Notes under the pieces: model-generated
Database searches by the model: none
What the model was told of the DNA's origin: nothing
The model's input: only the letters and a program-made list of their open reading frames with translations
Part shown: positions 1 to 12,152 of the stretch, piece after piece
Numbering within the stretch: position 1 is the first letter of the stretch
Layout of the letters: each line of letters starts with the position of its first letter
Assembly (NCBI GenBank): GCA_028023455.1
Contig: JAQFVV010006730.1
Coordinates: forward strand, 186,001 to 250,000
Origin: Epiperipatus broadwayi
Taxonomy: Eukaryota; Onychophora; Udeonychophora; Euonychophora; Peripatidae
DNA: 64,000 nt
Reading direction: 5' to 3'
Program-made: the position numbers and the translations under genes

Positions 1-217
1 AAGTAGTAAACAATTTTAACTCAAAAAAAAAAAAACTATTGTTTTGAAAATTTGTAAAAATATATTTTTCAGTAAACCTGTATATAATTAATTAACAAAA
101 AAAAAGAAGAAGAAAATTAATAGCTTCATACAGATAAGGTAAGCAAATGAAAGTTATTTTAATGATTTTCATATATGAATTTTTTTCTACAGTACAGGCG
201 TTTTCTTACCTGCACTC
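1..217. other. AT-rich DNA, nothing recognised
   Basis: The stretch is A/T-rich with homopolymer runs. I see no coding potential or repeat structure. Confidence 0.5.
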
Positions 218-530
218 CAATATCTAATATATAGAGGGTTTGAACTCAGACTTTCACATGACCCTCAATTATCTATGCTATCTCATACTGCTGTTGCACT
301 TGATCACACACATGTTGAAAAGATAAATAATCACCAATATATGTATTTTGTACTAAACCAGCACTCGTCAGTTGGTCCAAATTATCATCTCCACACACAT
401 ATACAATCAATGCTCAGCTTATATTAAGATAGCCAATCTTCATACTTTAATGGACAAGCTTCAATCCACTCCACACCACAGCTCTTCAGCCATTCATTTC
501 ATTAAAAATCTGATGATGGAACACTCAAAG
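218..530 (-). repeat. Hammerhead-bearing repeat unit, copy 1
   Basis: This stretch is homologous to both arms of the palindrome at 56436-56950. Read on the minus strand, the order is: a shared leader, the hammerhead motif (333-376), then a tRNA-like B-box (GAGTTCAAACCC, minus strand of 236-247). Shared landmarks include the motif acacacatgttgaaaagat near 306-324 and the stretch ending in ctgatgatgg near 530. The copy is diverged and has no obvious target-site duplication. It may be a SINE-like or retrozyme-like non-autonomous element, or the end of a PLE; the homology is seen, the class is inferred. Confidence 0.6.
333..376 (-). ncRNA. Hammerhead ribozyme motif, degenerate copy
   Basis: On the minus strand: stem I half ACCAA, core CTGACGA, stem II GTGCT/AGTAC closed by loop GGTTT, then AAA where the hammerhead core needs GAA, a 3-bp stem III (ATA/TAT), residue A at the cleavage position and the stem I partner TTGGT. 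Stem II is fully paired here including the first pair (G-C), which the other two copies have lost. The G12-to-A change removes an essential catalytic base, so this copy is expected to be inactive. A second stem I segment beyond a 3-nt bulge (TAATT with GATTA) is kept through a wobble pair. Confidence 0.6.
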
Positions 531-2309
531 CCCACATTGGTGCCAACCTTGTCATCCTACTTATGTTGACCATAAGTCACTCTGATCCCTCATGTTTTTC
601 ATAAAATCTGCAATTAACATTCAGATCGTGAAGGTTGAATAATTTTCTTTGTAAAATAATACCAATGTTATTTAACTACAGACTAAGTAAAAGTTTTGAA
701 ATATTCTATGTAAAGATGTAAACCTAAGTTTTGAATATTATGCATATATTCTTTTAAAGTTCTATCTTAAATTTAGAAAGCCATTGTTTAAGGCTTATTT
801 AACTTTCACACATGTACACACACAAATTTTAAGGCATATACACGTGAACCTGATTCCACATAAAAAATAATTGGAAACATTCTGCGTCATGCTGTGAATT
901 TAAGTGTGAAGTTAAAACAATCATATAATTTCTGTATTTAATAAAATGGCTAGGAATATTAATATCAATTAACGTTTGATTTGAAGTAAAATAAAACAAG
1001 ATTATGACGAAGTTGATTTAGAAGACTAGAAAAAAAAAAGAAATCAAAGAAAGGAATAAGCAACTATTTCTAATGAATTAGTATATCAAAGTTATTAATA
1101 TATAATAATTTAGTCTGGAATACTTAAAGATCTTTAATTAGTTTACTGCCTTAATTACATTATTAATTACTGTATCTATTAATCCTTTATCTAAATTTGC
1201 ACCTAATCAAATCTTATCGAAATACAAAAATTCAGGACTACTTATTTTTTTTTTTTTGGTATATATCGTGCCTGTTTAATAAATTATATGTATGTTTTCC
1301 TGTATCAGTTTTGTCGTTAAAAGAAATATTTAGTTTACAAAATTTTTTATTATTAAATTTACTGAAATAAATTTATTATGCCGATATAGGAAGAAATCTA
1401 TTTTATACAAGCTGCTCTATTTTTTCCCCTTTTTAAAAACCTACTTATATCAATAAGTAGGTAAAACAAAAAGAGAAAAAGTAGAAAGACATTCCATCTT
1501 TCTTAAGTAAAAAAGTAAAATAAAGTCTAAACACTCATCCCTGGTTTTATCTCCAGCTGATGTTATTTCTTTATATTTTTTTTTTGTTGCCCTCAGCTGC
1601 AATTATCCAATTATGGACTTAAGAGATGGACTCATTTAATATATAAATCAAACAATCATTTTTTTACCTATTTGACTTTACTTTAATCATTGGACCTGAC
1701 AACTAATTCACAGTACTGAAATAGATAAAAAAATAACCATAACTGAGCAATGAGTATACAATGAATATGAACATTAGAAAGGCTACCACATCTAACATAA
1801 TTGGAAACTTACCACCCACATACCAAGTAACAACAATCTTCTACAGCTAAATCTTGTCTAATCTGAGTATTAGAGACCAATGATTTATGACACAGCACCA
1901 AGCTGTCCATGAATGAAAACTACAAAGCATGCTTTGTTTATTTTGATGCTTACAGGCTAATACATATACAATTTAAGAGTGATACTGGCTTATTTTCAAG
2001 ATTTAAAGGCTGATGAATATAAACATAAAATAGTTGAGTGCAGTGCTAAGATAGAATGCTCCATGGAGTTTCATGAAAACACAACATCAAGCCAATGATA
2101 AGCCCCTTCACCACCCACTAGTACTGACAGCACAGTGATCAATCTTTAATAATTAAAAATCTCCCTTTGAATGAATTTGTTTGATTTAGTTTTTGTTAAA
2201 CGTTATTTGTTTATTATTGTACTTTTATAATTTTATAATATTTTTTTTTTCTAAAAATATTCATATTTCACCAGAGATCCAAAATCATCAAATTAGTAGA
2301 CCATCATTA
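531..2309. other. AT-rich DNA, nothing recognised
   Basis: There are many poly(A)/poly(T) runs and short microsatellites but no open frame with protein-like composition. The short frame near 372-569 overlaps the hammerhead repeat and is not coding. Confidence 0.45.
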
Positions 2310-4790
2310 TCCTTAAAATGGTTTGATTTTACTTCTTTCCAAATACTTTTTTTATTAATGTTAAGATGGTTATGTGTCTCATAGTATGCAACAACATAGT
2401 TGTATGTGTAAAGTTGAAAGGAAAAGTAGATAAACACAAACAATTTGTTTTAGAAATTTATTGTTACACTGTAATGGCAATTAAGGGTTAAGTAATAATT
2501 TTCATACTTAAAGTTATTAAAAGTTTATTATAAATTAAACATTTAAAAAGGTCTAGTAAATATTTTATTAATTTTTGATTTTGAAATCTAAAACAAGCTT
2601 TTTTCATGTTATAATAGATAGTACCAGTCATTATAAAATTTAATCTATCTATTTTATAATTAGATTAAGATTTTTTAAAAATTAAATACTTTGATAAAAT
2701 CCTACAAAGTTGTTTTTGAAAGGATTAAGATGAACTGAAAAAAGCCATTACCTTTTTTCGATCAAGATAAAAAAAACCTACTTTTAATTATTGTGTTTTT
2801 TTTTAAATTCTACCCCTGACTATAAAAAGGTAGTTTGAATTATTCAAGGAACTTATAACAGTTTTACAGCATTATTATTTTGAAGTTATAACTGAATGCA
2901 AGAAGTAGAGCTGTTGCTAATGTCACAATGGTAGAGTTTGAATTCACATGGAAGTAAGGGCCAGCTTTATTGAATTTCATAGCCCATATATATGTGCATT
3001 AGATGACAGGCCTAAAATTTACCAATTATAGTGACTTGATGTGATCAATTACTGGATTATACCTTTCCAGAAAATGACAATAAACCAGTCTACTGTTTTA
3101 GAAGTGACCAAGAGATTTCATTGGCTTGCTGAAGAATTAGTTTATATGTATACTGCTTTAATGATATGCAGACAAGCATGGATAAAAGTACTGCGTCATA
3201 TATATAAAGAATTGCTGTTGAGTAGGTGTTATATATTGAGAATGATATTTTAAATAATTTCTCAAAAATGACATTTAAAATCTCCAATTTACAAGATTTA
3301 AAATTAAATAACTTAGTTTGCTTAAATAAATGACATTTGTTTTCATTTTGTATTTTACTTTTGATAATAGAATAAAAACTACAACAGTTTTTTATATTGA
3401 AAATGAAACCACAAAGCCTGGATTTTAATGAACTGTCCAAACTAGAATGAGCAATGTTTTTTTTAAAGAAACTTTTACTTACAATTAAAAAATAATAGAC
3501 TATTGGCAACCTTGATAATATTTAAAAGTCATATGATTTACTTTTTTTAAATATACAAATATGCTTGCATTTTATGTATATTTTCAACATGGAATTATAT
3601 CTTAGTTTAATTAGTGTATTATATTTGACAAAAGAAATATCATAGGTTATAAACATCAGTGTACACACACATTTGTATGTATACCAATATATATCTTAAA
3701 TTAATCATTTATGTATTATTAAAAAACAAATCAAATTTTATTATTAGTTTATCATGATTCTCAAATATTAATTTTCTAATTTTATTCAGCACATCTGAGT
3801 ACTTTTATATAGATACATATCATGTAGACACATGTATTAAAATCAATCATCAAACATGTATATGTTAAAATTAATTATTATGTATTACAAAATGAATTTT
3901 GATTTTTGGTTTATGACAATTCAGAGATGTTAATTTTAAATTATATATAGATGTGTTTTACACAAATCTATTGAGATATAAGTAAATTGCAATGCAATAG
4001 CATATTTTTTTGTATTATTCTAATTAAAATCAGAAATGCCGAGTTTATAGCATACTTAATAGATGTTAATTTTATTGTTATTAATAAATTTTATATTTTA
4101 AGTTATTCCAGTGAATTTATTTAATCCTAAAATATTATAAATTATTACATTTTTGTATTATCTCTTGTCCACCATAACAATTATAGAGTTTTTGCTCACT
4201 GAGCTGGATTTGTGCATAATGGTCAGTTATATAGACTTGGGTTTTTTGTTTAGTATTATGAATATCCAATTGATGATGATTTCATTATGTTTCTGTAATG
4301 CTGAATGACACAAAGGGGATATGCTTTAAAGTTCACGCACTAAATTTTATTTTAGTATTAAATTGAAAATGAAATGTATAGTTGGCCATTACATTAATGA
4401 TACTACATAGCCAGGGTATTGATGATGATCAGTATGTTTTAATATCCCAGTATTATTTTTTAACTGTTATATTTTGATGAATTAGCACTTAAGTTTGTGC
4501 AGCCAAATTATTGTTTTGGATGCTGCCCTAAATTTGACAGTGATTAAATAATTAGCCTGATCTATAGAAGACCCATGATTTTTTTTTATTGTTGATCATT
4601 CATGATTCTGAATGATTATTAAAACTTTTGTTTAATGTTAGGAGAATTTATAATTAGACTTTGTTTTTGCAGAGCTCTCATGTTCATTACTTTCATTATA
4701 TTCATAATATCATTGTATATTTAAATTTTATATTAACTGAGGTTGATGATAATATTTTCCATCACCCCAGTTTCTTTGTAATATTATAAT
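2310..4790. repeat. Dispersed ~2.5-kb repeat R2, copy 1
   Basis: Collinear similarity with 41490-44150 runs through the whole stretch, for example aaggaaaagtaga near 2418 and 41620, gttgtttttgaaaggatta near 2710 and 41903, ggctgaagaattag-like sequence near 3130 and 42280, and tgttttaatatccca near 4434 and 43655. Similarity is patchy with many indels, so the two copies are old. There is no credible ORF shared by the copies: the 70-codon frame at 3041-3253 is interrupted in the other copy. It could be an old non-autonomous transposon or a segmental duplication. No terminal repeats or target duplications were found. Confidence 0.6.
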
Positions 4791-4989
4791 GTATAAGGAT
4801 ATGAACAATCTTTTATTGGTTTTATATCTCTACTGAGTGGACCTTTTGTTTTCTATTTTATGTTTCTATCCTTTTCTCTGCTCTCATAATATTAGTGTTT
4901 GTATCTAATAATTTTTTAGACAATTGATTACTTTTAATTTACATTGCTATCACTCATTTAATGTTCTTGGATAGAGCATACTTTTTGTT

Positions 4990-6260
4990 TTTCATGTGGT
5001 TTTACAATACTGAGCACATTTATTTTTAGCTTTTTGATATCCTTCTTCATTATTCCCATTTTAAATATTCATGTAGCACAATTCATTTTTTACATTAGTC
5101 ACATCTTTAATTTTGCCCTCATTTACATCATTTGTGGCTTCAGCCATATGCTCAGCTATAATACAAATATTACCATCTATGGCTTTTGGGTCAATGCTAT
5201 ATTTATCAATAACATCAATATCTATATCCACCTTGTTTGTGCCATGCATACTTATTTTGTCTTCATTATTACACTTAGACTAACATCATAACTATCCTTA
5301 ATCTATGCACTCTGACATTTCTCTTCAATTTAATTTGCCTCATCCAATTAGAACTAGATACTACTTCTTGTGGCATTGGAATAGCATTACCTTTAGCTTT
5401 TGCTATCTTCTCATTTTCTACAGCAATTTCTTTAGTATCTTTTCTGATTTCCTCTATCAGCTGAACCCTGGATGATTTTTTTTTATTTATTTCATTACAT
5501 TTTTCATTTGGTTATCTTTAGTGACATTTTCTACTTAAGTTTTTTAAACAGAAGGGATTTACACCTAAGCATTGTTATAATAGCTCAATTATGTCTTGAT
5601 GAGTACTAAGGATACTCTCAAACCAAAGCATGAAATAGAAACGTTTGAAAAGATAAGGTAGCCACTCTTATCTTTTCAAAAATCTCTATCACTTGCTTTG
5701 GTTTGAGAGTATTTTTAGTAATTAACAGGACATTGTTAAGCTTCTGTTTGAATTGCATACGATTTCTGTGCTAGTAAATAAAATTGAATTTTATTTAAGT
5801 TTTTGTAACTTCAGACACATTTTCTCTTTGAGAGTTAGTATTTATAGAAATTCTTTACTTGCGTTTTGATATCTATAAATAGATTCTTTATTTTTGTAAA
5901 CAAATTTTCCAGTTACTCAATCATCCTTATTATCTAACTTGTGTCACAAGAAATTTTTTTTTGATGGTTCTATTTTTTCAGTTTGTTCAGTATCAGAAAT
6001 ATTTTCTATTTCTTCTAAGAACTGTATTTTTTATATTTGATCTCGTAAATCATACCTTTTTTTAATACCAAAATTTCTTTTTATACATATTTCTTTCAAT
6101 GTTGTGCATATCCCTTTCTTTCATTCTGTTACTTTACTATATGCAACAAACATATTCCCATCACCCTATTTTTGCTCTTTAAAATATTTGCCTAATCCTT
6201 CTATCTTCATAAATACTATTTTATATATATTGAAATAGTGTATTCCTTTGGAATATATTT
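4990..6260 (-). pseudogene. Decayed coding region of unknown function
   Basis: On the minus strand, translation from about 6260 to 5955 stays in one frame with hydrophilic, protein-like composition and only three nonsense codons (landmarks YSKGIHYFNIYKIVFMKIEG, GDGNMFVAYSKVTE, LEEIENISDTEQTEKIEPS). After an A-run frameshift it continues (VTGKFVYKNKESIYRYQNASKEF). It resumes beyond a MITE at 5546-5749 with EIRKDTKEIAVENEKIAKAK and, from 5249, a 62-codon open piece (IDGNICIIAEHMAEATNDVN). Such composition is unlike neighbouring random frames. I do not recognise the family; it may be a transposon protein or an old host pseudogene. The coding signal is seen; any function would be a guess. Confidence 0.4.
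5546..5749. mobile_element. Palindromic MITE
   Basis: The ends pair as AAACAGAAG (5546-5554) with CTTCTGTTT (5741-5749). An inner 19-bp perfect arm pairs 5612-5630 with 5694-5712, and a further 10-bp arm sits around GAAAAGATAA/TTATCTTTTC. The structure is a long imperfect hairpin of about 204 bp. It interrupts the decayed coding region on the minus strand, so it inserted later. No transposase is present and the superfamily is unknown. Confidence 0.6.
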
Positions 6261-6344
6261 CATTGCTGAATAAATTAATTAAATGTATAAAAAGAAATTT
6301 TATTAATTTAAAAATGTGACAAGATTAATATTATTTCAATAATG

Positions 6345-6378
6345 AGTTGTTGTTGTTGTTGTTATTATTATTATTATT
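6345..6378 (+). repeat. (TTG)n(TTA)n microsatellite at the LINE 5' edge
   Basis: About four TTG units pass into about five TTA units, ending where the LINE sequence starts (ttccggttttctag). The element also ends in an ATT array, so it may have inserted into, or seeded, an ATT-type microsatellite. Confidence 0.6.
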
Positions 6379-6436
6379 TTCCGGTTTTCTAGTGTAAAGA
6401 CGTGTTTACTTGTTCTCTTGATTTTTTAAATTTTTA

Positions 6437-7344
6437 ATGATGGATTCATGTTCTATTTGTAAAGAACTTTTACCAAAAAATGGTAATTTCGTATCCTGCT
6501 TTGGTTGTACGTCCGGTATGCACTTTGCATGTGCATCGTTGAGTGATACTACTTACCGAAGAATGTCTATAAAAAAGAAGCAAGAATGGAGGTGTGCTGC
6601 TTGTAGAGTTAGTTTTTCTAAGGCTAGTGATGTTTTGGATTCATCTATGACTGCTAAAAATTCACCTGATTTAATTTTGGAGGAAATTTTGGATAAATTA
6701 AAATTATTGCCGGTGATTCACAACACAATTTCAGAGTTATCTCAAGCAGTTGCTAATTTGCGGACAGAAGTTATTTCTTTGCGTGAAAATGTGGATCGGA
6801 ATAATCAAGAAATAATTCGTCTTTCTAATTCTTGTACTTCAAATGAGAATGAGATTTTGTTATTGAAAGATAAATTACATTCTATGGAACGATTTAATCT
6901 GGATCATGAAGTTGAAATACAGGGTTTGCCTTTTCAAGAAAATGAAAATTTGCCGTTAATTTTAACTAACGTAGTGGACAAGCTTGGTGTTTCAGATGTC
7001 GCTATAGATTTGGAAAACGTTTTTCGAGTACAAAAAATAAATCAGGAGCTCCAGGTTTTGTTGTAGCTCGTTTTAAATCACGAAATTCTGCCATACAGTT
7101 TTTAATAAAAAAAAAATCTGTTTTAACAGTTTCTCAAATTTTGCCTGGGGTTAATAATAACAAACGTATTTATATTAATCAGCGTTTGACTCCATTCAAT
7201 AGAAGGCTTTTATGGTTGGCGAAACAGAAGTTACGTTCTGGTCAAGGTTTTGCATTCATTCATAATGGATCAGTGTATGTGAGAAAAGATTATAATTCTC
7301 CTCGTGTTTTAATTAGAAATGAAAGTGATTTGGAGTCATTCTGA
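6437..7344 (+). pseudogene. LINE-1 ORF1: PHD finger, coiled coil, FP25K-like
   Basis: The start at 6437 follows an A/T-rich leader and opens MMDSCSICKELLPK. Residues 5-56 form a C4HC3 PHD-type zinc finger (C5, C8, C21, C24, H29, C32, C53, C56, with W51 ahead of the last pair). About residues 75-150 form a coiled coil. From about 150 on the pattern (VEIQGLPFQENENLPLILTN, RIYINQRLTPFNRRLLWLAK, GFAFIHNGSVYVRKD) matches the domain related to baculovirus FP25K proteins seen in ORF1 of some insect LINEs. A 1-nt frameshift in an A-rich run near 7030-7040 moves the rest to another frame, ending at 7344. The product would bind the element RNA as part of its RNP. The family assignment rests on pattern recall, not a search. 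Confidence 0.75.
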
Positions 7345-7356
7345 AATTTATTTATT

Positions 7357-8457
7357 ATGATAAATTCTGATTTGATTTCTCAGGAAAAAGATTTTGCTTC
7401 ACTTAAATTATTTCATTTAAATATACGTAGCATTAGATGTCATTTTGATGAACTTGTAGTTTATTTAAATAATTTTCCTTTATTTCATTTTGATATAATT
7501 ATTTTAACGGAAACTTGGATTTCTTTACAAGAACAAAATTTATATAGTTTGAATGGCTATACGAGTATACTTTCTCCTCGTATGCATTTACGATCTGGTG
7601 GTGTTATGGTTTTTATAAAAACCGGTTTAGACTTTTCTTTCAATATTCCAACATTTAATACTGCAGAATGTATTTTATTAACTTTGAAACTCCCTAAATG
7701 TGTGCTTTCTATTTTGGCTATATATAGATCATGTACAAGTAAAGTTTTGGATTTTGTTACTGAACTTGATTCTTTGTTATTAGATTTGGGTTCAGAATCT
7801 GCTGTTTTAATGGGTGATCTAAATATTGATTTGTTAAATAATGCTTGTAAGTCTACTATAGATTATTTAAATTTACTTTATAGCTATGGATTTAGTCAAA
7901 CGCTTTTTTCACCTACGCGTATTACTCCTATATCTCAATCTCTTTTAGATCATATTTTTGTTAGATTAAGCCGCAGTTTATTTTCTGATTCGTCTCTTTC
8001 TAAATTATTTCTTACAGATCATTTTGCTACTGAATTAAAAATATTGAATTGTATGGATAATATTAATGTTTGTGCATATGTTGAGAAATTATCTTTTTCT
8101 AAATTGAATTATTTATTATCTGTTCAGAATTGGGATGAGATTTTTATGATAGATAATGTAAATGATGCATTTTTGGGGTTCCAAGCTATTTGTTTAGATT
8201 TAATTGCTAAAGCAAAGTTTCATTTAAAATTGACAAGTAAGAATAGAAGAAGATCTCTTTGGGTGACAGATGCGCTGGTATGTAAAATTAATCAGAGAAA
8301 TGTGTTAAAATCTTTGGATGGCTCATCAGATGTTTTAAAAAAACTTAATGTTGAAATTAAGTCTGATATTAGAAAGTTGAAGTTTAGATATTATCAAGAA
8401 TTTCTTAATGATAAAAATGTTTCTTTGAAATGGAAAACAATAGCATTCTTTGATTAA
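7357..8457 (+). pseudogene. LINE-1 ORF2 N-terminal part: AP-like endonuclease
   Basis: The open segment begins 12 nt after ORF1 ends. It carries the apurinic/apyrimidinic-type endonuclease domain that nicks target DNA for target-primed reverse transcription: FHLNIRS near residue 20, the catalytic acidic residue in ILTETWIS near 50, MGDLNIDLL near 150, LLDHIFVRL near 190 and LTDHFATEL near 220. The rest (about 230-366) is the linker to the polymerase. The frame breaks near 8445, where the reading passes into the overlapping frame that starts at 8450. All expected endonuclease motifs are present, so the lesion is only the frameshift. Confidence 0.8.
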
Positions 8458-9516
8458 AAAATCTTCTCCTGATCGTATTAAATGTATTAAATATAATGAA
8501 AGTTTAATTGAGTTACAGAATAATGAAAAATATTTAGCTGATCGGTTTAATGAGTATTTTGTAAATTTATCGATGCGTGATGTGCCTGAGCAGATTTTGT
8601 CTTCTTATTCAAGTTTGAATTCTTTTTTATATTCTGATGTTTCTGAATCTCAGTTGTCTGTAGCAATTGATAGTTTAAAAAATGTCACTTCTTTTGGACT
8701 AGATGGTATAACACCTAAGATGCTTAAAGAAAATAAGGTTGCATTTTTGCCTGTTTTAGTTCATTTATTTAATTTATCTTTGCAGTCTGGATCATTTCCA
8801 GAATGTCTGAAAGTTAATGTTATTACTCCTGTTTATAAAAAGGGTGATTCTACTCTTATGGTCAATTATAGGCCAATTGCTATTATTTCTGTTTTTTCTA
8901 AATTATTGGAAATGATTGTTAGGGATCAAATGTTGTCATTTCTGTTTAAAAATAAAATTTTATCTGACTATCAATATGGTTTTCTTCCTGGCAGAAGTAC
9001 ATTAGATGCTTTAAAACATCATGTTCAGTATTTAACATCTTCATTGGATCAGGAACTTAAAACATTGGCTATTTATCTTGATTTATCTAAAGCATTTGAT
9101 TCTGTTAATCATAATATTTTGATTAGCGTTGCTACTTGTATGGTTTTCGTGGATCTATTGGTAGTTGGTTGGAGAGTTATTTAAATGATAGGAAACAGTT
9201 TACTAATATTTATGGTACTATCAGTGATGTTGTCTTGATTAATTCTGGAGTTCCGCAAGGTTCAGTACTTGGTCCTCTATTGTTTTTAATTTATATTAAT
9301 GATTTATTTTCATTGAAGTTACATTCTAAGATTTTTGGTTTTGCTGATGATATTGCTTTATCTTGCAATGCTGTTTCTTATAATCTTCTTGAAAAATTAG
9401 TGAATGAGGATTTGGACTCAATTGGTAAATGGTTGGCATATAATTCATTGTTGGTCAATTTAGATAAAACAAAAGCTATTCTTCCGATCTTACAAGCGTA
9501 CTTTTTTTTCTCTTAA
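8450..9516 (+). pseudogene. LINE-1 ORF2 middle part: reverse transcriptase
   Basis: Two overlapping frames (8450-9184 and 9136-9516) together encode the RT. Motifs in order: TSFGLDGITPKMLKEN, VNYRPIAIISVFSKLLEMIV, DYQYGFLPGRSTLDALKH, the motif A aspartate in AIYLDLSKAFDSVNH, then after a frameshift near 9128 the region GVPQGSVLGPLLFLIYINDL and the catalytic FADDIAL box, followed by SLLVNLDKTKAI. The catalytic aspartates of motifs A and C are intact. A further frameshift near 9485 precedes the C-terminal part. The enzyme would copy element RNA from the nicked target; in this copy it cannot be made as one chain. Confidence 0.85.
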
Positions 9517-9541
9517 GATTAAAATTTGCTGTAAGTATATT

Positions 9542-10180
9542 TTGCATTATAATAGTATATGTACTTGTGAGAATATTCCTTTGGTAGATAATTATTGTTA
9601 TTTGGGAATATATATTGACTCCAGATTGTCCTGGACAAATCACATTACCTATCTTTGTCAACGGTTACGTAATTTAAACTATATGTTTTATTATTTAGTT
9701 AAATTTCTTCCTAGGTCTGCTCTCATTTTTATTTACATTGCCTGTTATCAGAGTATTTTATCTTACAATATCATTATTTGGGGTAATGCTTCTCCACATA
9801 TTTTATCTTCTTTGCGTGTTTTGCAAAATTATACTTTGCGCATTATTTTTGGTAGATCTCGTTCCTCTTCTGTTCGAGATATTTATATTGCATTTGGTTT
9901 ATTTGATGTAAATCACTTATATCAATATAGAGTTATTTTTGATATTTTTTGTGCTAAACCTTTTCTGAATTCTAGAGTTTATGTTCTAAATACTCGTCTT
10001 TCTAATAAATTTCAATTACCTTTACCAAAATTTTTTAAGGAATCTAGTAGAAGACAATATGTTTATTCTGGGTCAAAGTTGTTTAATAAATTTGTATATG
10101 AATGTTCAATTGATCTGAATAATATTTCTTATATATCATTCAAAAAATATTTGTGTCAATGGTTGTGTAGTATGTATTAA
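9542..10180 (+). pseudogene. LINE-1 ORF2 C-terminal part
   Basis: This 212-codon segment follows the RT after a frameshift between about 9485 and 9540. It has the usual post-RT pattern of jockey/CR1 proteins: NYCYLGIYIDSRLSWTNHIT, a hydrophobic stretch with YNIIIWGN, and LRVLQNYTLRIIFG. It has no RNase H motif. It ends at 10180 with TAA, followed by a short A/T-rich 3' UTR with ATAAA-type signals near 10350. Confidence 0.75.
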
Positions 10181-10376
10181 TTTTGGCATTTATTTTATTT
10201 ATTTAATTAATTTTATTTATTTCCTAAACTGTTCTTTTGAGTTTTTGATTGTATTTTTATTTAATTTATTTTTACATGTAAATTCCACACACAAGATTTT
10301 TCTTGTTTGGAGTTTTTAAATATTTGTGATGTACTTTGTTTTATTTCATAGAATAAATTGAATTGAATTGAATTGA

Positions 10377-11075
<699 letters not shown>

Positions 11076-11294
11076 TGAAAGACATTATATAGTTGTATTT
11101 TTATATTAGACTATTTCCATAATCTAATATGAGTATTGAATGTCATTAGAAAAATATAACTTTATTTAAATATTCCAAATACATTTGTTAGTAACAGCAC
11201 ATCAAACAAGTTAGTATATGCACAACATTTTTAGAGGTATTATTCTCCCCTCTTCTTCAGGTGTTGCTGGCATGACCAGTGACAGTACTACTAT

Positions 11295-11364
11295 GGAATT
11301 AGAACCTGGACCCTTATATTCTTGAGTATTGAATTTTAAGGTAACACTCTAATCAATTAGGCCA
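11295..11364 (-). other. tRNA-like module in PLE-A 3' UTR
   Basis: On the minus strand the stretch opens with a D-arm/A-box-like TGGCCTAATTGATTAGAGTG (11345-11364) and about 40 nt later has a B-box-like GGTTCTAATTCC (11295-11306). These are the internal promoter boxes of RNA polymerase III tRNA genes. The same module sits at the same place in the copy at 59594-59670. It is not an intact tRNA, since acceptor and anticodon arms do not fold convincingly. Confidence 0.6.
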
Positions 11365-11569
11365 TCCTGACAAAGACAACAGTTTCTTGAAATTTCATAT
11401 ACTTATCCATAAGGTTCCTCCTGATTTCTCCACTTTTTTATAAAAGCAAAGTTGATTAGTGGTTTCTATACATTATGTGTAGTCACACTAGGTTGCCTTA
11501 TGGGGATGTTTGCCATTGTCATGTGAGCAACTTCTTTAAATTTTCTTTTTTGTACCTTTTCTTCTCTAT

Positions 11570-11780
11570 TCAATATTTTTGTATTTCCCAATTGAACATA
11601 TGTTCATTGGCACATACATGGTCTGCTATCTTAGACACATCTGTTTTCTCTCTTCTAATAATCAGTTTGTGTTTTTGCAAGCACTTTTCAATGGGATAAC
11701 TTGTCTCACCAATATATATTATTCCACATTCACATGGTATTTCACAGATGCAGTTTTTTTCCCAGCATTTCAAGTTTAGG
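11570..11780 (-). pseudogene. PLE-A GIY-YIG endonuclease
   Basis: The minus-strand frame reads CICEIPCECGIIYIGETSYP then IEKCLQKHKLIIRREK. This fits the C-terminal GIY-YIG nuclease of Penelope-type elements, including the paired cysteines before the YIG box, the YIG itself and the following R/K-x-H-K helix. The first element of the motif is CIC rather than xIY, a likely decay change. The domain would nick target DNA. A similar piece is read from the inverted copy near 13640-13750, with more damage, and from the copy near 59219-59330 (CIYKISCECGRTHIGETSYP). Confidence 0.8.
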
Positions 11781-12152
11781 CTTTGTAGATGTTAGAATTC
11801 CTTGTAGGGTGGTATGGCTCTGGAAAGCTGTTCTGATGTTATACTAATTGCAGATTTTCCTTAAATTTGTCTGCTATTTTTGTAATGTATGGGTTACATT
11901 ACAGTACCAATAATTGTTTTTTTCTTTTGATGGTTCTTTTTGTTGTCTATTTAAGATTTTTTTAATAACAGCTGATGGATAAACATTTTTCATAAGAGTT
12001 TGTTCTATATAGATCTTTTCTTTTTCCAAATCACTGGTTTCTGAACAAACTTCTTTTGCTCTATTCCATAGTGATAGTATAACTCCATGTTTTGTGCTTC
12101 TGGTGTGATTGGATGTATAGGTGAGATATTTTCCTGTATGTGTGGGTTTTCA

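Larger units (their letters stand above)
6379..10376 (+). mobile_element. LINE-1, jockey/CR1-like non-LTR retrotransposon
   Basis: This is a near-full-length LINE: short 5' leader, ORF1 (6437-7344), ORF2 (7357-10180) with endonuclease and reverse transcriptase, a ~170-nt 3' UTR, and a terminal (GAATT)n run that passes into the ATT array. The jockey/CR1 assignment rests on ORF order, an apurinic-type endonuclease, motifs NYRPIAIISVFSKLLE and GVPQGSVLGPLLFLIYIND, and a C-terminus of the YLGIYIDSRLSW type without RNase H. One frameshift in ORF1 and three in ORF2 show that it is not active as written, although catalytic motifs are well kept, which suggests a fairly young copy. Confidence 0.85.

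Noticed and set aside
3090-3509. 139-codon minus-strand open frame
   Set aside because: It lies inside repeat R2, is not kept in the second R2 copy, and has no domain pattern.
5034-5291. 85-codon plus-strand frame
   Set aside because: It is the complement of the minus-strand decayed coding region, where composition is more protein-like.
11475-11779. Plus-strand frames over PLE-A
   Set aside because: They are antisense shadows of the GIY-YIG domain, which is clear on the minus strand.
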